Positions 22,097-33,639 of a stretch of DNA of 64,000 nucleotides are shown piece by piece. The notes beneath the pieces are model-generated. The model was given only the letters and a program-made list of their open reading frames with translations. It had not been told where the DNA came from and did no database searches. Each line of letters starts with the position of its first letter. Positions within the stretch are counted from its first letter, which is position 1. The DNA is taken from the NCBI GenBank assembly GCA_015499995.1, contig JADNRV010000019.1:310001-374000 (forward strand), written 5' to 3'. This DNA comes from Flammula alnicola (Eukaryota; Basidiomycota; Agaricomycetes; Agaricales; Strophariaceae). The translations under genes were made by a program, and so were the position numbers.

Positions 22097-22713
22097 TAGT
22101 TCATATTTCCGTAAATAGTATCTCGCGACTTTGAGTCACATGCCATCACATTGTGACTACAGTGTCTTGATCAGGCTGTGTGTCTTGAACTTGCTGACAA
22201 ATTGATGGTGCCTCTCGGCGGGTGGATGCCGAACGTTGGCGGCTCCCACTTCCGAACCCCTGCCAGGCGTCGCCAAAAGCCAGTTGTTGGATGAAATTCT
22301 GATTCAGATGTGCAAGGGGCTCCTCAGAGTTGATCTGGGGGAAATTTTGTATTGCAAAGTGTTGGTCCCGAGAAATCAATTTTTGGCAGCCAAGGAATGC
22401 CGCGAGGCACCCGGCAGGTTCACAAAAAATCTGTATGCTTATATAATCCAGTTTCCACTGTAAGCTGCTAAACGCGCCCATGAAACACGTCTGCGGCACT
22501 TTGACTGAGCAGCTTGTCCCACCATGCCATTCCTGCCGATCTACAGATAGCACTGCGCGCCGCCGCCGGGACATGCGCTGTTGCAATTGACTCCTGTTCG
22601 GCAGTAATTTCGGCAACAGGTGACCGCTTGATGCCGGCTGTGTCACGGTTATGGTGCACGTGATGCCTCGCCTGTAAGATTCTACTATATACGGAAATCT
22701 GAACTAAAGTACT
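22091..22713. mobile_element. 0.6-kb element with imperfect 30-bp terminal inverted repeats
   Basis: The left end gtactgtagttcatatttcc plus gtaaatagta and the right end (opposite strand) gtactttagttcagatttcc plus gtatatagta match at 27 of 30 positions. The body holds no recognisable transposase, so it is a MITE-sized element. It shares the gtact junction with the preceding 1.4-kb element, so one inserted at the edge of the other, or they are parts of one composite. Confidence 0.65.
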
Positions 22714-23080
22714 GACAGGTGAAGACTCGCACTCTTATACCACCGAGAACGGCGTAAATACTAACCGGCTAAAAGGCAATCCAGACGCGGGATCTATGTC
22801 GAATTTGTGTGTTGATATTGGAACTGCGACGAGCTAGCATAGAATAGCATCCGCCTTTGTTATATTGACATTCTCCAGTCGTTAGGCTGGCAGAGGGAAG
22901 GCGGACTGGGATATATGATGTAATGTGGGCGCAGCCTCCAGCTTGACTCGAGTTTCGGCCCCGGTCATTGACAGCACCCGGTTTCTGACGGCGATCAGCC
23001 CACAACCAAAATTTAAAAACATACTTCAGTTCTTCCTGCCACCATCGTGCTTTTCATCCACAACGACTGTTGTAGTTCCC
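22714..23080. other. Upstream region of the F-box gene
   Basis: No gene seen. Bases 23,000-23,080 (acttcagttcttcctgccac and onward) resemble 55,620-55,714 upstream of the F-box pseudogene, so the leader or promoter was duplicated together with the gene. Confidence 0.45.
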
Positions 23081-24327
23081 ATGTCTCCCACTCCAATGAT
23101 TCCCCTTGAGCTTAAAGAAATAGTCATCGATATTCTCGCTGAGGATGACAATGACCTTTCATCAGTCAACGCATGTTCTCTTGCCTGCCGGGAATTTCTT
23201 CCTCTTTGCAGGAAGCATATCTTTGCTTCCGTCATTCTTAATGCGATGCCTACTTCGCCTACCACTCCTATGCTTGAACGACTCCTTTCCACAACACCCG
23301 AAATCGCCGATTACATTCGAAAATTGGATTACAACATTGTAGTCCTGGATTTCACTAGCCCGTCGATTCACGGATGCTTGAAAAGAATTTCTAAGCTGCA
23401 ATTTCTTAGAGTTTGCCATTATAACATGCCGACACTCAACTGGGGCAGCAACCGCCTTCGGCCAGCATTGCTTCACCTCTTACATCTTCCAACCCTCACT
23501 CACCTCGAAGTGTTCGCGATTGACAACTTCGTTTTATCGGATCTTGCACCCTGTGTCAACCTCAAGATATTGGATATTGGGCAAAGTACCACGGTGGCGG
23601 CCGAAAATACTTTTTCTGCAACTTTGCCCGATCATTCAATCCGGCTGAATGAATTTGTAGCGCGGATTAGAACCGCCATGGCAATAATGAAGATCTGCAC
23701 AGCTCAACGTCCCGATGGACAACCGCTCATCGATTTCAGCTCTCTCGCCAAAATAACAATCGCGCTCGAAAAGCACGGTGACATTGAGGCTTCACAGGAG
23801 CTGTTCAGGCGTTGTGGACAGCTTACCGATGTACACCTTGACTGTAAGAGATGTCTTCATGCTGAGCATCAACGTTTCTAACCGTTCGCTCCCGTCTAGT
23901 CTGGAACCCCAGGTTGGTCTGGCCCGGCCTTGCCGACATGCTGCGGCCGTCCATGCAGACACTGAGACGCATTAACGTGCTTATCCATGTCGACAATGCC
24001 GATGACGACCCTCTTTTCAGTCTTCCTTCTGAGCTCGAGGATATGCGGAACGAAAACATCATCGAAAGCATTACCATCGGTGTCATGGTCGACACAGATG
24101 AAGATTGCAAGCGAGGAGACGAATGGGGCAAGCTCGACAAAGTGCTCACGATGTCGGGATGGTCTGCGCTGAAGCAGGTATCGCTAGCTATAGAGATTTA
24201 TAGTTATTGGAGGAGCGATAACGAATTGGAAGTGGCTTTACGGAAGTTGCCTGAGACGCAATTTCCACGACTTTCAACGAGTAAGTCTGTTTCATTCGAG
24301 TTCGAGGTCACCAGTATATTGGTCTAA
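23081..24327 (+). CDS. F-box protein, two exons
   Basis: ATG at 23,081; exon 1 to 23,843, intron 23,844-23,899 (56 bp, gtaaga ... tctag), exon 2 from 23,900 to the stop at 24,327. An additional donor (gtaagt at about 24,280) could add a last small exon. The N-terminus MIPLELKEIVIDILAEDD followed by NACSLACREFLPLCRKHIF is an F-box of the type common in Agaricales. Downstream are segments such as LPTLTHLEVFAIDNF and LAPCVNLKILDIGQ. Exon 2 reads MLRPSMQTLRRINVLIHVD and then GWSALKQVSLAIEIY. The likely role is an SCF ligase adaptor; substrate unknown. A broken relative lies at 55.7-56.4 kb. Confidence 0.75.
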
Positions 24328-24389
24328 GTAAGTAGCTAGGTAGATAGGTAGGGTAATCGATAAAGTCACACGGATGGTATGTCTAAGTA

Positions 24390-24826
24390 GTCTACTTTAG
24401 TGATGGGCACGGGTTCTGACACCCGTGCGGGTTTACGGGTACGGGTATGGCGGGTGCGGGTGCGGGTGCGCTTTGAGTGACCCTCAGCCAACCCGCACCC
24501 GTGCGCCTGGGTCACGGGTTTTCGGCCGGCACACGGAAAACTCCGAAATGTGTCAAATATGTTCTTTAGTTATTTGAATAAATAATTATGTAATATAGTT
24601 TGCCACAATTTATTCTAATTCTAATTTAACATTGTTCTGTGGCACAAATTCTCACGATGCCCCCATCAAACCCGCACGGGTTTCTGTACCCACGGGTCCC
24701 CTGCAAACCCGCACCTGCAAGCACGGGATCCCGTACCCGTGGCCACGGGTGCGGGTTTTGGCGGGTATGGGTGCGGGTTGACAAAAATTTGCCCGCGGGT
24801 TACCCGTGCCCATCACTAGTCTACTT
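24390..24826. mobile_element. hAT-type MITE with perfect 8-bp target duplication
   Basis: The element proper is 24,398-24,818, flanked by the direct repeat gtctactt (24,390-24,397 and 24,819-24,826). Both ends read tagtgatgggcacgggt inward, a TIR typical of hAT elements. The arms are built of CGGGT/ACCCG words (gcgggtgcgggtgcgggtgc), which can fold back on each other. The centre is AT-rich with no coding capacity. A larger element with a related tagtgatg terminus disrupts the oxidoreductase gene at 48 kb. Confidence 0.85.
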
Positions 24827-25230
24827 ATCACGTTTGAAAATGTTGCTCATTGATTTTCCATTGACTCGGAGGCAACATCGAGGTTCATTGCTATCTAAAT
24901 GAATCAACATAAAAGATCAGATTACATCCTTGTGTTTCCTCTGAGTTCGAAGACGAGATGCTCCAGAGAGCGCGCGACTCCATAGTTCGGCAGTACAAAT
25001 GTACACTGGCTTGGCCGCTCGGGAAGATGTGTGGAAATATGCACAAATAACCCTTTCCCACGAGCGATACTTAAACATAGACCGTGACACGGTGACAGCA
25101 TCTGCTCCATGCTGAGGATCTGGATTCTGCTCCATGCTGAGGATGCTGAGACCCCCTCTGCTGTTCCTCGCAAGATAGTTCTCTGAGTCTATATGCGCTG
25201 CAGTGACCATCCACGGAAAGAATTTCTCCT
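24827..25230. other. No supported gene
   Basis: Contains the word tgctccatgctgaggatct in two near copies (25,107 and 25,130). No recognisable gene. Confidence 0.35.
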
Positions 25231-26760
25231 AGAAATGCTGCATCTCGTCCCCCAGGATGCTCTGGTTTGCCTCACTCCCCCCATTCAAGATATCAGAGGG
25301 TAAAGAGAAGTGGTTTACGATCTTCGCTGTACGCTGATTTACGATTGATAGTATGATGTCAAGGGATGCTCATAATGTTCTTTTTGTGTCTAGAAGCTGC
25401 TCGGCGCGATACAGTGTACTATCGCCTTCTCAAGATGTTCTATCCACGGCTAACCTTTGCCGTCTCCTTCAAGAATAGTGGACAAGTTAGTGTGCGTTAG
25501 TCAGGTTCTGTCAGGATGTACATAGAGCCAAGTTGAGTATGTCTCGCTTTCTCTTCCCTTCATATTTTACATTTCCAAGACGTTGAAGGATGCCCAGCGC
25601 CCATTTATCCTTGTATAGAAGAGAACCTCCAACGAACTCTTCATAAAGCCCCGGTAGTCTGTTCCCTCGCGGACACCCGATACTTGTTCAAAGACCACGC
25701 CACGGGGCGCAGTGGAAAATGAGCAGTATAGTTCATTGAGATCCTTTGCCGGTACGCCTCCGCCATCTAAAATCCTCTCCATATGCTAGCTAACCTTAAG
25801 TTCCTTGGCGCGCTCTTTCCGTCATGCTCAAGCCGCTCCTAGATTAAGATACCATCTAGGTGCACCCCACAGCCTGGATGTCGTCATCCCGTCGACTTGG
25901 CTAAGTGAGCGGGGCCGACGTCGGCAGATGCAGGTGCTGAATGCCACGCGTCGTTGGAACCCAGAAATCGCCCAAAGCCAAGCCAAGCCAAAAAAAAAAT
26001 TTCGCATCGCCATATCTCTCTTGCGGAGCGGGAGATGGACGACTCACTCATGAGGGATGATGGCATGGCTACTGCAGCCCGGGCGATGGTCGTCTGTCAA
26101 TGTGATCATGATGAAGAGGAAATCGAGCGAGTAGCTGCCTACATGGGGTGAGTACCATATAGATTCAACGATTTGAAGCACCGAATATGAACCAGAGTTA
26201 CTTATTCTGTACTATGCTTGCGCTCGAGCTAGTGGCCCGCCCTGCTTGCTGTGCTGCCCACATTCAAGGACTCGGCTCGGCTCACCTTGCCATCCTTTTC
26301 AAGATGCCCTACTCGTCGATGCCGTATACACCCGAGAAGACGTGGAGGAGTCGGCTACCGTGCTGCCTGATTCAGAGGGCAAACCAAGCTCGGTACGATG
26401 CTTTCTCCTGCCTTCGTTTTCGTATTTTGTTCCCCTTCCTAAGACGTTGAATGATGCTCATGTTTATACCATTTATGTTAGAGAACCTCGGGCCCTGACG
26501 AACGACAAACTCTTGATGAAATGAAGGACTAGTACTTTCTTTGTTCACTCGCGACCACCTCGATATTCAAATTCGGAGACCATAGAACGTGGTATGTACG
26601 TGGGAGTTGAGCAACACATTTCATTGAGATCGTCAATTCTTCTTCGTTGGTAGCGGTACGCCTCTGCCATCTCAACCCTCCCCGCATGCTCTAGCTGACG
26701 TTTTCCTTGCTCAGGCATTCTACATACCTGTTTAACTATGTAACTCAGCATTCGTGAATG
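25230..26760 (+). repeat. R1 interspersed gene-like repeat, copies b and c
   Basis: Copy b (about 25,230-26,200) carries the R1 blocks tctagaagctgctcggcgc (25,391), ctccaacgaactcttcata (25,627), the ttggctaagtgagcggggcc block (25,897) and atggctactgcagcc (26,065). It then has a gtgagtac-type donor and tgaaccagagttact. Copy c (about 26,230-26,760) repeats the middle part: cctaagacgttgaatgatgctc (26,438) against ccaagacgttgaaggatgcc (25,574), and gtacgcctctgccatct (26,656) against gtacgcctccgccatct (25,753). Neither copy has a long open frame. Product unknown. Confidence 0.45.
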
Positions 26761-29529
26761 TCGTCGCCGGTCCATGAGCCACGAGCATATACAAGGACTG
26801 TGCGATGATCGTATACGAAACGAACGTCCTGCTTACGATTCTAGCATCGTATAAGTAATGACGTCCTGATATCGGCAATTTGGTCAATATCTGAGATCGT
26901 GAAACTGAAGGTGAAGGTGAACTCGAGGTAAGCCACACCTGATATTTTGAGACATTACAAGACATTGATCGATACGTATCGTTGAAGCACCGGCACCTCA
27001 GAATCCTCGAAAGAAAGACAAAAACCGTACCAATATCCAATTCTTATTGATAGCTAGGCATATCCAGTGCATTTATTATCATTTACGAGTACATTCTACA
27101 GCCAGCTCAAGGATTAAAAATTTACTTAATTACGTGACGGCGGGCAGCGTGCAGAGGCGTGCCACGCTTGAGCGCTCCGACACGCTCGTGCGACGCCGAT
27201 TTCTACTAGCTCGAATACAATGGTGCACGACGCGGTGAGGGATAGCTTTCTTTTGCCGTCGTCGAGTAGACAAGGGCTCATTCCCAGTGAATACCAGCTC
27301 TGCAGGAGTCTGTACATATCCGCAATGGTACGCAGGGATCTGGTGGGATCTGCGACAATCTGAACTCCGAGTGGCTGCAGCTGATTGCGGCCCAGAGCGG
27401 CCTGTGCAACATTTGCAGATTTAAGGTCTGCATCTATCCGCCGGTATCCGGTCACAGCTGCAAATTCTGCAGACTGAATTTTGATTTCTGTACTAATAGG
27501 ATTACTTTGCTTGTGACCGAAAACTTTGGTATTCTGTACATAAGATACACATTATACTACGTATGAAGTCCCGTCACCCTCCAATCTCCCAAAGTCCCTG
27601 CGTGTAGAAAAGACACTATAACACACCTTTGGGGCAGATATCTCGGACCGTCTCCTCACATTGTCGAGATCTATATAACAAATCATATAAGTATAAAGTA
27701 TGAAATTAATAGAAGACTAAACGTACCAGAAAGAGTAAAGCCAGTCACAATTGCCTGTCCCGGGAGTGTTAGTTGCAAAAAGAGTAATGAGGAAAGGAAG
27801 GGATACCAATACTAAATGCGGAGAAACTCGAGTTGGCGCCCGCCTCGGGCTGATATGCAGACTCCTCCTTACGCCATATGCGGTACCCGGTTTTAGCCAT
27901 AAATAGTGCATATACAAACTTCTGGAGAGATCAAATGATGCCCGGAGTCACCTAGAGTAAATGGAACATGAAGACAATCTTTACTCACCATGAAAAGACG
28001 TCCACCATCTGCCGTCCGGCCCGTCCCCGCCTTCAGCCCGAATTTCAGCATCCAATGCAAACAATTGACAGTTGACACGTCTGAGATATTTGTCAGGATG
28101 GACAAGCCGGTAAATTAAGGAATACCTCATCTTCGTGCTGGAGGGATAGTGACCACGGAGGAGCGCGGGAGGGAGGGGGGAAGAATGGGCTGGTGCAGGA
28201 ACCATAGTGATGGCGGGAAGAAAAAGGCAAAGTGGAAGGAATTGTGCTATGTAACGGTAAAGGTGCGCACTGCACAAACCATGTGATGAAGGGGGGAGAT
28301 TGTTGAAATTGGAGACTTAGAACGAAATTCTCTAAAATGAAGGATGTCCTGACATGCGCACTACGTCGTTTTGATTGGTATCGCTGGACGCCGAGAATTC
28401 AAAGCTCAGATTAAATCTGAGTTTTGCAGCCCACTGCAGAAGTCTGCAGACGAGGCCGGATCTCGGCAGAAATCACCAGATCTTGCAGACCGCTGCAGAC
28501 CTGGTTTTCACTGGGGCTCATTGCTTTGTCTTCGCCCTATTCTCGACATGTCTCACGTTATTTCAAGTTAAGTAGCTTACTTAAATAACTTGAATGGTAA
28601 TAGAGTTACAAAACTAATGATATTGTTATGTAGTCTAGGCGATAGCGTGCATCTAGCGATATGTGGGGAATCCTGACAGAAGTCCTTGTAGAATATCTGT
28701 TGGCAGATTCATGCCAGGGTACGATTTGACCAGGGTACGATTTTCAACCGCAGTGAACGCATCAAGTAATATACACATACCTAGGTAGTAGGAATCAGGG
28801 CAGTTCATCGAGAACATTTAGCCAGTGCACCATACCATGGTACCATGCTGCGGACGGTGTTTGGTCACCGTTTCCACCGCCTTGCCCACTGACTGGTTTC
28901 TAGGGACTGAAAGAGAATATGTTGGCGTATGGTACTAGCGACGATTCTGAAATTCGTCGAGTTATCGTTTCGAGATTCGCGTAGACTTTTGCTGCCCTAC
29001 ATGTGGATCATAATTGCGCAGGCAAAAGAACGCGGACTTCGAGAACTGCGCATAGTGCAGACCGCAAACTGCGAAGTTACAGGCACATCCGTAGTATGTG
29101 GATGCCGCCGCAGTCGTCGAATAGGTACGCTCATGGTCGAACCACAGCTTCAAGCTGTAGCAGATCGCAGCTGAGCGCTGAGCATTGGCTGGCATATCTT
29201 GTTGATTGCATAGCCCCATGAGAAAGTCTGCGAAACGACATTCTTGGGAACACGAAAAAAGAGGATTCTCGGGCGCAGCAAAATGCGTAGGGAGATGTTC
29301 AAGAACTGCGTCGTATCCGCCTTCTTTCGAGGGTTTTCCAAGGCCAGAACTACGGGAACGAAAATATACGGAGGAGGTTTCCATATATGTAGCCTAATCG
29401 AGGCCGAACTTTTTTATTTGTTAAGCTGGTGCCAAGACCCTATTACATATATACTCGTACAACCGATCATCGATCATTCTTGTAATCGGCAACTTTCACT
29501 GACATTTCCCGTCCACAGTGGCCTTCACC
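26761..29529. other. Gene-poor stretch with two kinds of repeat debris
   Basis: No gene is supported. About 27,135-27,215 has GCGTGC/GCACGC words (gcgtgcagaggcgtgccacg) like the element at 33.6-34.9 kb. About 27,296-27,480 and 28,385-28,516 are TCTGCAG-rich islands; the second ends like the repeat at 235-432. A minus-strand reading at 27,980-28,277 with gtgagt/ctctag signals could be an exon but matches no family. The last about 600 bp should contain the promoter of the transcription factor gene. Confidence 0.4.
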
Positions 29530-32500
29530 ATGTCCTCTGACGAAGGAGATACCAACGACGGCGAAAACTCGGGATCGTACCAGAATTTGAAGAAACGAAG
29601 GATACAACGGGCGTGTGATACATGCAGACGCAAGAAACGTACGTCTTAAACCCAATTTTTGGACGGCTCCGCAATCTCATGTCTCATTCTTCGGATAACA
29701 TGTAGTTCGATGTTCGTCATTTCCTGGAACGTAGATGGCGTTTTGCTAATGTAATTATCAGGCAACGGTGTCCAAATACCAGGAAACCGATGCTCGAACT
29801 GCATTGCCTACAGCTTTGATTGCACATACGTCCAGGCGGCGCCAAAGGTAAGGGTCACACTTCTTGCTTGTCTATCTCATTGAAGCTTAAGCTCTCATAA
29901 GAAGCGTGGCCCTTCGAAAGGGTGTGTATTTCCAAATCCTGAGTCAACTTTGGTGCACTCACACACCTAAAGCTACGTTGAAAGCCTGGAGAACCGAGTG
30001 AAGAAGTTGGAAAAATTGGTTCGGCGGGTGAGCCCATGTATTCTGCGCTTGTCTAAGTCAGCTCTCTACAACCTTGGTCTTAGCTATGCCCTGACGACGC
30101 GCTTTACAATGAATTGATTCGGTCATTGGACGACAATTTGATGGTGGAGCCGCTACCTGTTGACCCAAGTTCTCTGGTAACGGACAGCAGTTATCATAGC
30201 AATAAAAGATCAACCACGGACCTCGATAGCGTCACCTCCGCTATACGTGGCATTGCCAGCAGTGCGGCGCCCCCGACTGGGTTGGACGACGACAATGACG
30301 ACGATACATCTGTGCTGCTGGCGGATAGCTTCAAACGAATGGCGCTGGAGCCTCATGAATATCGATTTTTTGGGAAGTCTAGTACAGCCTTGCTGTTACG
30401 TACCGCATTCGAGCTGAAGGATGAGTACACGGGGTCGGAATTTACGCTGGTAGACGTCAGAAATCCGCGAAAGCCTTCGCATAAGAATCTGCGGACGGAG
30501 TTTTGGACTGTTCTACCGGTGCGTTGTTATGGTTCCTTTGAATACATCTCTTTTCTCGTCACTCATCATCCAATGTCGGCCATAGTGGGAACGAAAGTTC
30601 AACTCCTCAGAGAGTATTCATTATACATTCCCAGAACCCGACCTTGCTATGCACTTCATGGATCTCTACTTCGTCCATGTCAACATCTACCTACCTCTGC
30701 TCCATCGCCCGACTTTTGGAAAGTATGTTCAAGAAGGCTTGCACCTCACGAATGGAAATTTTGCTCCCGTCTATCTTGTCGTGTGCGCCATTGGCGCTCA
30801 GTACTCCGACGACCCTAAGGCCAGGCTCGAAGGCGTCGACTCATATCATTCCTGTGGATGGAAATGGTTTGGCCAAGTACAAATGAAGAAACAGCCAATG
30901 CTAGCTCCACCGACGTTATTTGACCTCCAACTTTACTGCGTATGTCTCATGTAACATCTCTTATCTCCGGGTTAACTGACGGCGATCTTTTGTCGTGACA
31001 GCTCTCAGCGCAATTCCTGCTAGGCTCATCGTCACCTCATTCGTCTTGGACATTAGTTGGCCTTGCTATCAGGTTGGCTCAAGATGTCGGAGCGCACCGG
31101 CGGGCGTTACATGCTCACACTTTGACCGCAGAGGACGAATTGTGGAAACGAGCATTCTGGTACGCCAACACCGCGCTTCATGTATTACTCTTTAAATTGA
31201 TGGTTTACTTAGGGTGCTCGTGTGCCTAGATCGAACGATGAGTTCATCCTTGGGTCGGTCATGTGCTATTCAGGATGAAGAGTACGTGCTTAAGCCTTGA
31301 TTCTATTATTTCAATTTACTTAATCGATCTTCTTAGCTTTGACCTTGATTTACCTGTAAATTGCGATGACGAATATTGGGAAAATCCTGACCCCGAAAAA
31401 CGTTTTAAGCAGCCTTCGAACAAGCCATCTTCGATAAGTTACTTCATTCTATACATAAAGCTCCACCAGATCCTGGCTTTCTCGCTACGGACGATTGTAT
31501 GTCTTCTTTCCTACCAAATATGAACCCCCCCCAATCACGACCGCACTTGCAATAGTACTCCCTCAAAAAATCTAAAACCTTCCTTGGGTTCGTAGGACAA
31601 CAAAGCGAGCAGCACTTAGTCACGGAGTTGGATTCCGCATTAAATAAATGGGTTGATTCGGTTCCAGACCATCGTAAGTCGTTCTGTTTCAGTTATGACA
31701 TACATATTCATCTTAATTCTTGACTTTCAGTGCGATGGGATCCAAATCGTGAAGATGACACGTTTTTCAACCAATCCGTTTCGCTATATTCAGCATATTA
31801 CCACATCCAAATCATCATTCACCGGCCGTTCATCCCATCCCCAAGCAAGCCCTCGCTATTATCTTTCCCGTCTCTTACCATATGCACAAATGCTGCCCGA
31901 TCCTGCAGCCGTGTCATTTACATACAAAGTCGGCGGAACACGACGCTACAACCACAGATTCTGGTACATTTATTTCTGATGTCATGTTCTTGGTTTTAAT
32001 TAATCAACGGATTACCAGCATGCAGTGTTTACATCCGTCATGGTACTCCTGCTCCGCATCTGGGGTGGAAAACGCTCCGGGTTATCGACGGACCCGAATC
32101 GGGAGTTGGAAGATGTACACAAGTGCATGGAAGTCCTGAGAAGCTTCGAAGCGAGATGGTACGGTGCTGGTAAACTTTGGCATGTAGTGTTTTTTATACT
32201 GTCTGTCCACAGTAACGCTGACGGGGCGGTTTCTCGTATTCAGGGATACCCTGAATGAATTAGCCTTCGTTGGAGAATTGCCGCCACCGCAGCATAGCCC
32301 GCCATCGACCAATGAGCGCGAGCGTGATTCTGAAACGCCAGTATTACCTACCCAGCGGAGTGGATACCCCCCAACATCGGAGATGAGCTCTATGATGGAT
32401 GGGTATGGGATGGATGCTACAGCCATGGACGCTGGGATGATGCTGGACACTATAGCTGGAACACTCGCTTATTCACCACAAAACACGTATGGTATTCCGC

Positions 32501-32894
32501 CTATCGATGGGACTAGTTCGATGGCAGCCATGCAGGGTTCATATAGGGACATGTCCAGAGATACCAGCATGATGAGTGATATTAACGTTGAACAGAGCCG
32601 GCAACACGGGCAACAGATTCAGCCTGAGCAGCTGCAGTCACGGGAGATGGGGTATTCGTTCGTGGATGACGATACGATGGCGATGTGGTCCAGTGCGCCA
32701 ACTGGTTTTGAGTGAGTGCTTTCTTTTCATTTTACCTAGGCATTCAGTTGGCTAACTTTCTTTTTGCTGTGCCTTCCAGGCTGGATGAGTGGGAAACTTA
32801 CCTTATGAGCGTCAGCGACTTGACCCAACACTCACAACACCCACGGTCTGGAAATACAAACTCGACGCCGAATCTTTCTGGGGATCCGAATTGA
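29530..32894 (+). CDS. Zn2Cys6 / Fungal_trans transcription factor
   Basis: A multi-exon gene from ATG 29,530 to a stop at 32,894. The zinc cluster is assembled from three exons: RACDTCRRKK (29,530-29,638), a 6-nt exon (29,706-29,711), then RCNGVQIPGNRCSNCIAYSF (29,762-29,847). A basic linker (KRGPSKGYVESLENRVKKLE) and a short coiled coil follow. The Fungal_trans domain includes DLYFVHVNIYLPLLHRPTF, LVVCAIGAQYSDDPKARL, LVGLAIRLAQDVGAHR and CDDEYWENPDPEKRF, and ends near LLLRIWGGKRSGLSTDPNRE. The C-terminal tail is Met/Ser/Gln-rich and ends LTQHSQHPRSGNTNSTPN. It is a nuclear DNA-binding activator or repressor, resembling the XlnR-like group widespread in basidiomycetes; targets unknown. Middle exon borders are by eye, about 870 residues in all. 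It is the only apparently intact regulator in the window. Confidence 0.85.
29706..29711 (+). other. 6-nt micro-exon in the zinc cluster
   Basis: The six bases ttcgat lie between a good acceptor (aacatgtag) and a gttcgt donor. Joining c + ttcgat + gc gives codons for Leu-Arg-Cys, restoring CRRKKLRCNG, including the third zinc-binding cysteine. Skipping it leaves RRKKRNG without that cysteine, in frame. The flanking introns are 29,639-29,705 (67 bp) and 29,712-29,761 (50 bp). Confidence 0.75.
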
Positions 32895-33630
32895 TGACTG
32901 AGTCTTTCGCCCTTCTCTCGAGGCTTAATACCGGTTTCGACTATCCTTCGTAGGTCGAACCCGCAATTATCACTCGCGGCGTTTCTTCTAGCCGCACTAG
33001 CATTGTAATGTATCTATTATACCGTCTTTCTCTTGAACTCGTTTAGATACTAATCGCGCTGATGTGAATATACTACATTGCGACGTTTTTTCACCCATCC
33101 CCAGGAATTGTCCTCTTCTTTGTTGTCTACCAAGGTTACCCACGATATGCATGACCGCGTTTGAGACAATCTTCGATGCTATGTAACAGTGAGGTCTGGC
33201 AGAGATCTCGGCTAGATTAGATTAGATAGCATCGAGGCTGTGCATGTTTGTAGACACCGCATTCGTAGACAAACCATTCTTGCTTTTCACCATCGCCTGC
33301 GACGCCATCCGCACGGCTTCCCAGCTCGACGCGCATCTTCGGCGAGCATATCCGAGAGCAGGTTGGATTTGTCTGCTCCAACGTGTTTCCACTATGTCGG
33401 AAACCTCCAGATTGCCTTATCAGGGATTTCCCTGAACAGGGTCGCTTTTTCTCTGATCACGTCGCTGTTAATGGCCGATTATGTGTCACCCATCATGACA
33501 AGCCGAATGTTGATAAGATCAGGTAGAGGGGTGGCCTGACGATGCATGCTGGACCTGATAAGATTAGATATATGGTTATTAATAAATCGAACGGGGGAAG
33601 AATTGGTAACATCCAGGAAGCGTGCGAATT
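32895..33630. other. 3' region of the transcription factor and spacer
   Basis: No gene seen. Bases 33,389-33,428 (tatgtcggaaacctccag, then ttgccttatcaggg) match, in inverted orientation, 46,794-46,837. Otherwise unremarkable. Confidence 0.4.
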
Positions 33631-33639
33631 TCACGCGCG

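Noticed and set aside
27980..28277. Minus-strand frame with gtgagt donor and ctctag acceptor
   Set aside because: Splice-like signals fit, but no family, no start context and no conserved motif; not enough to call a gene.
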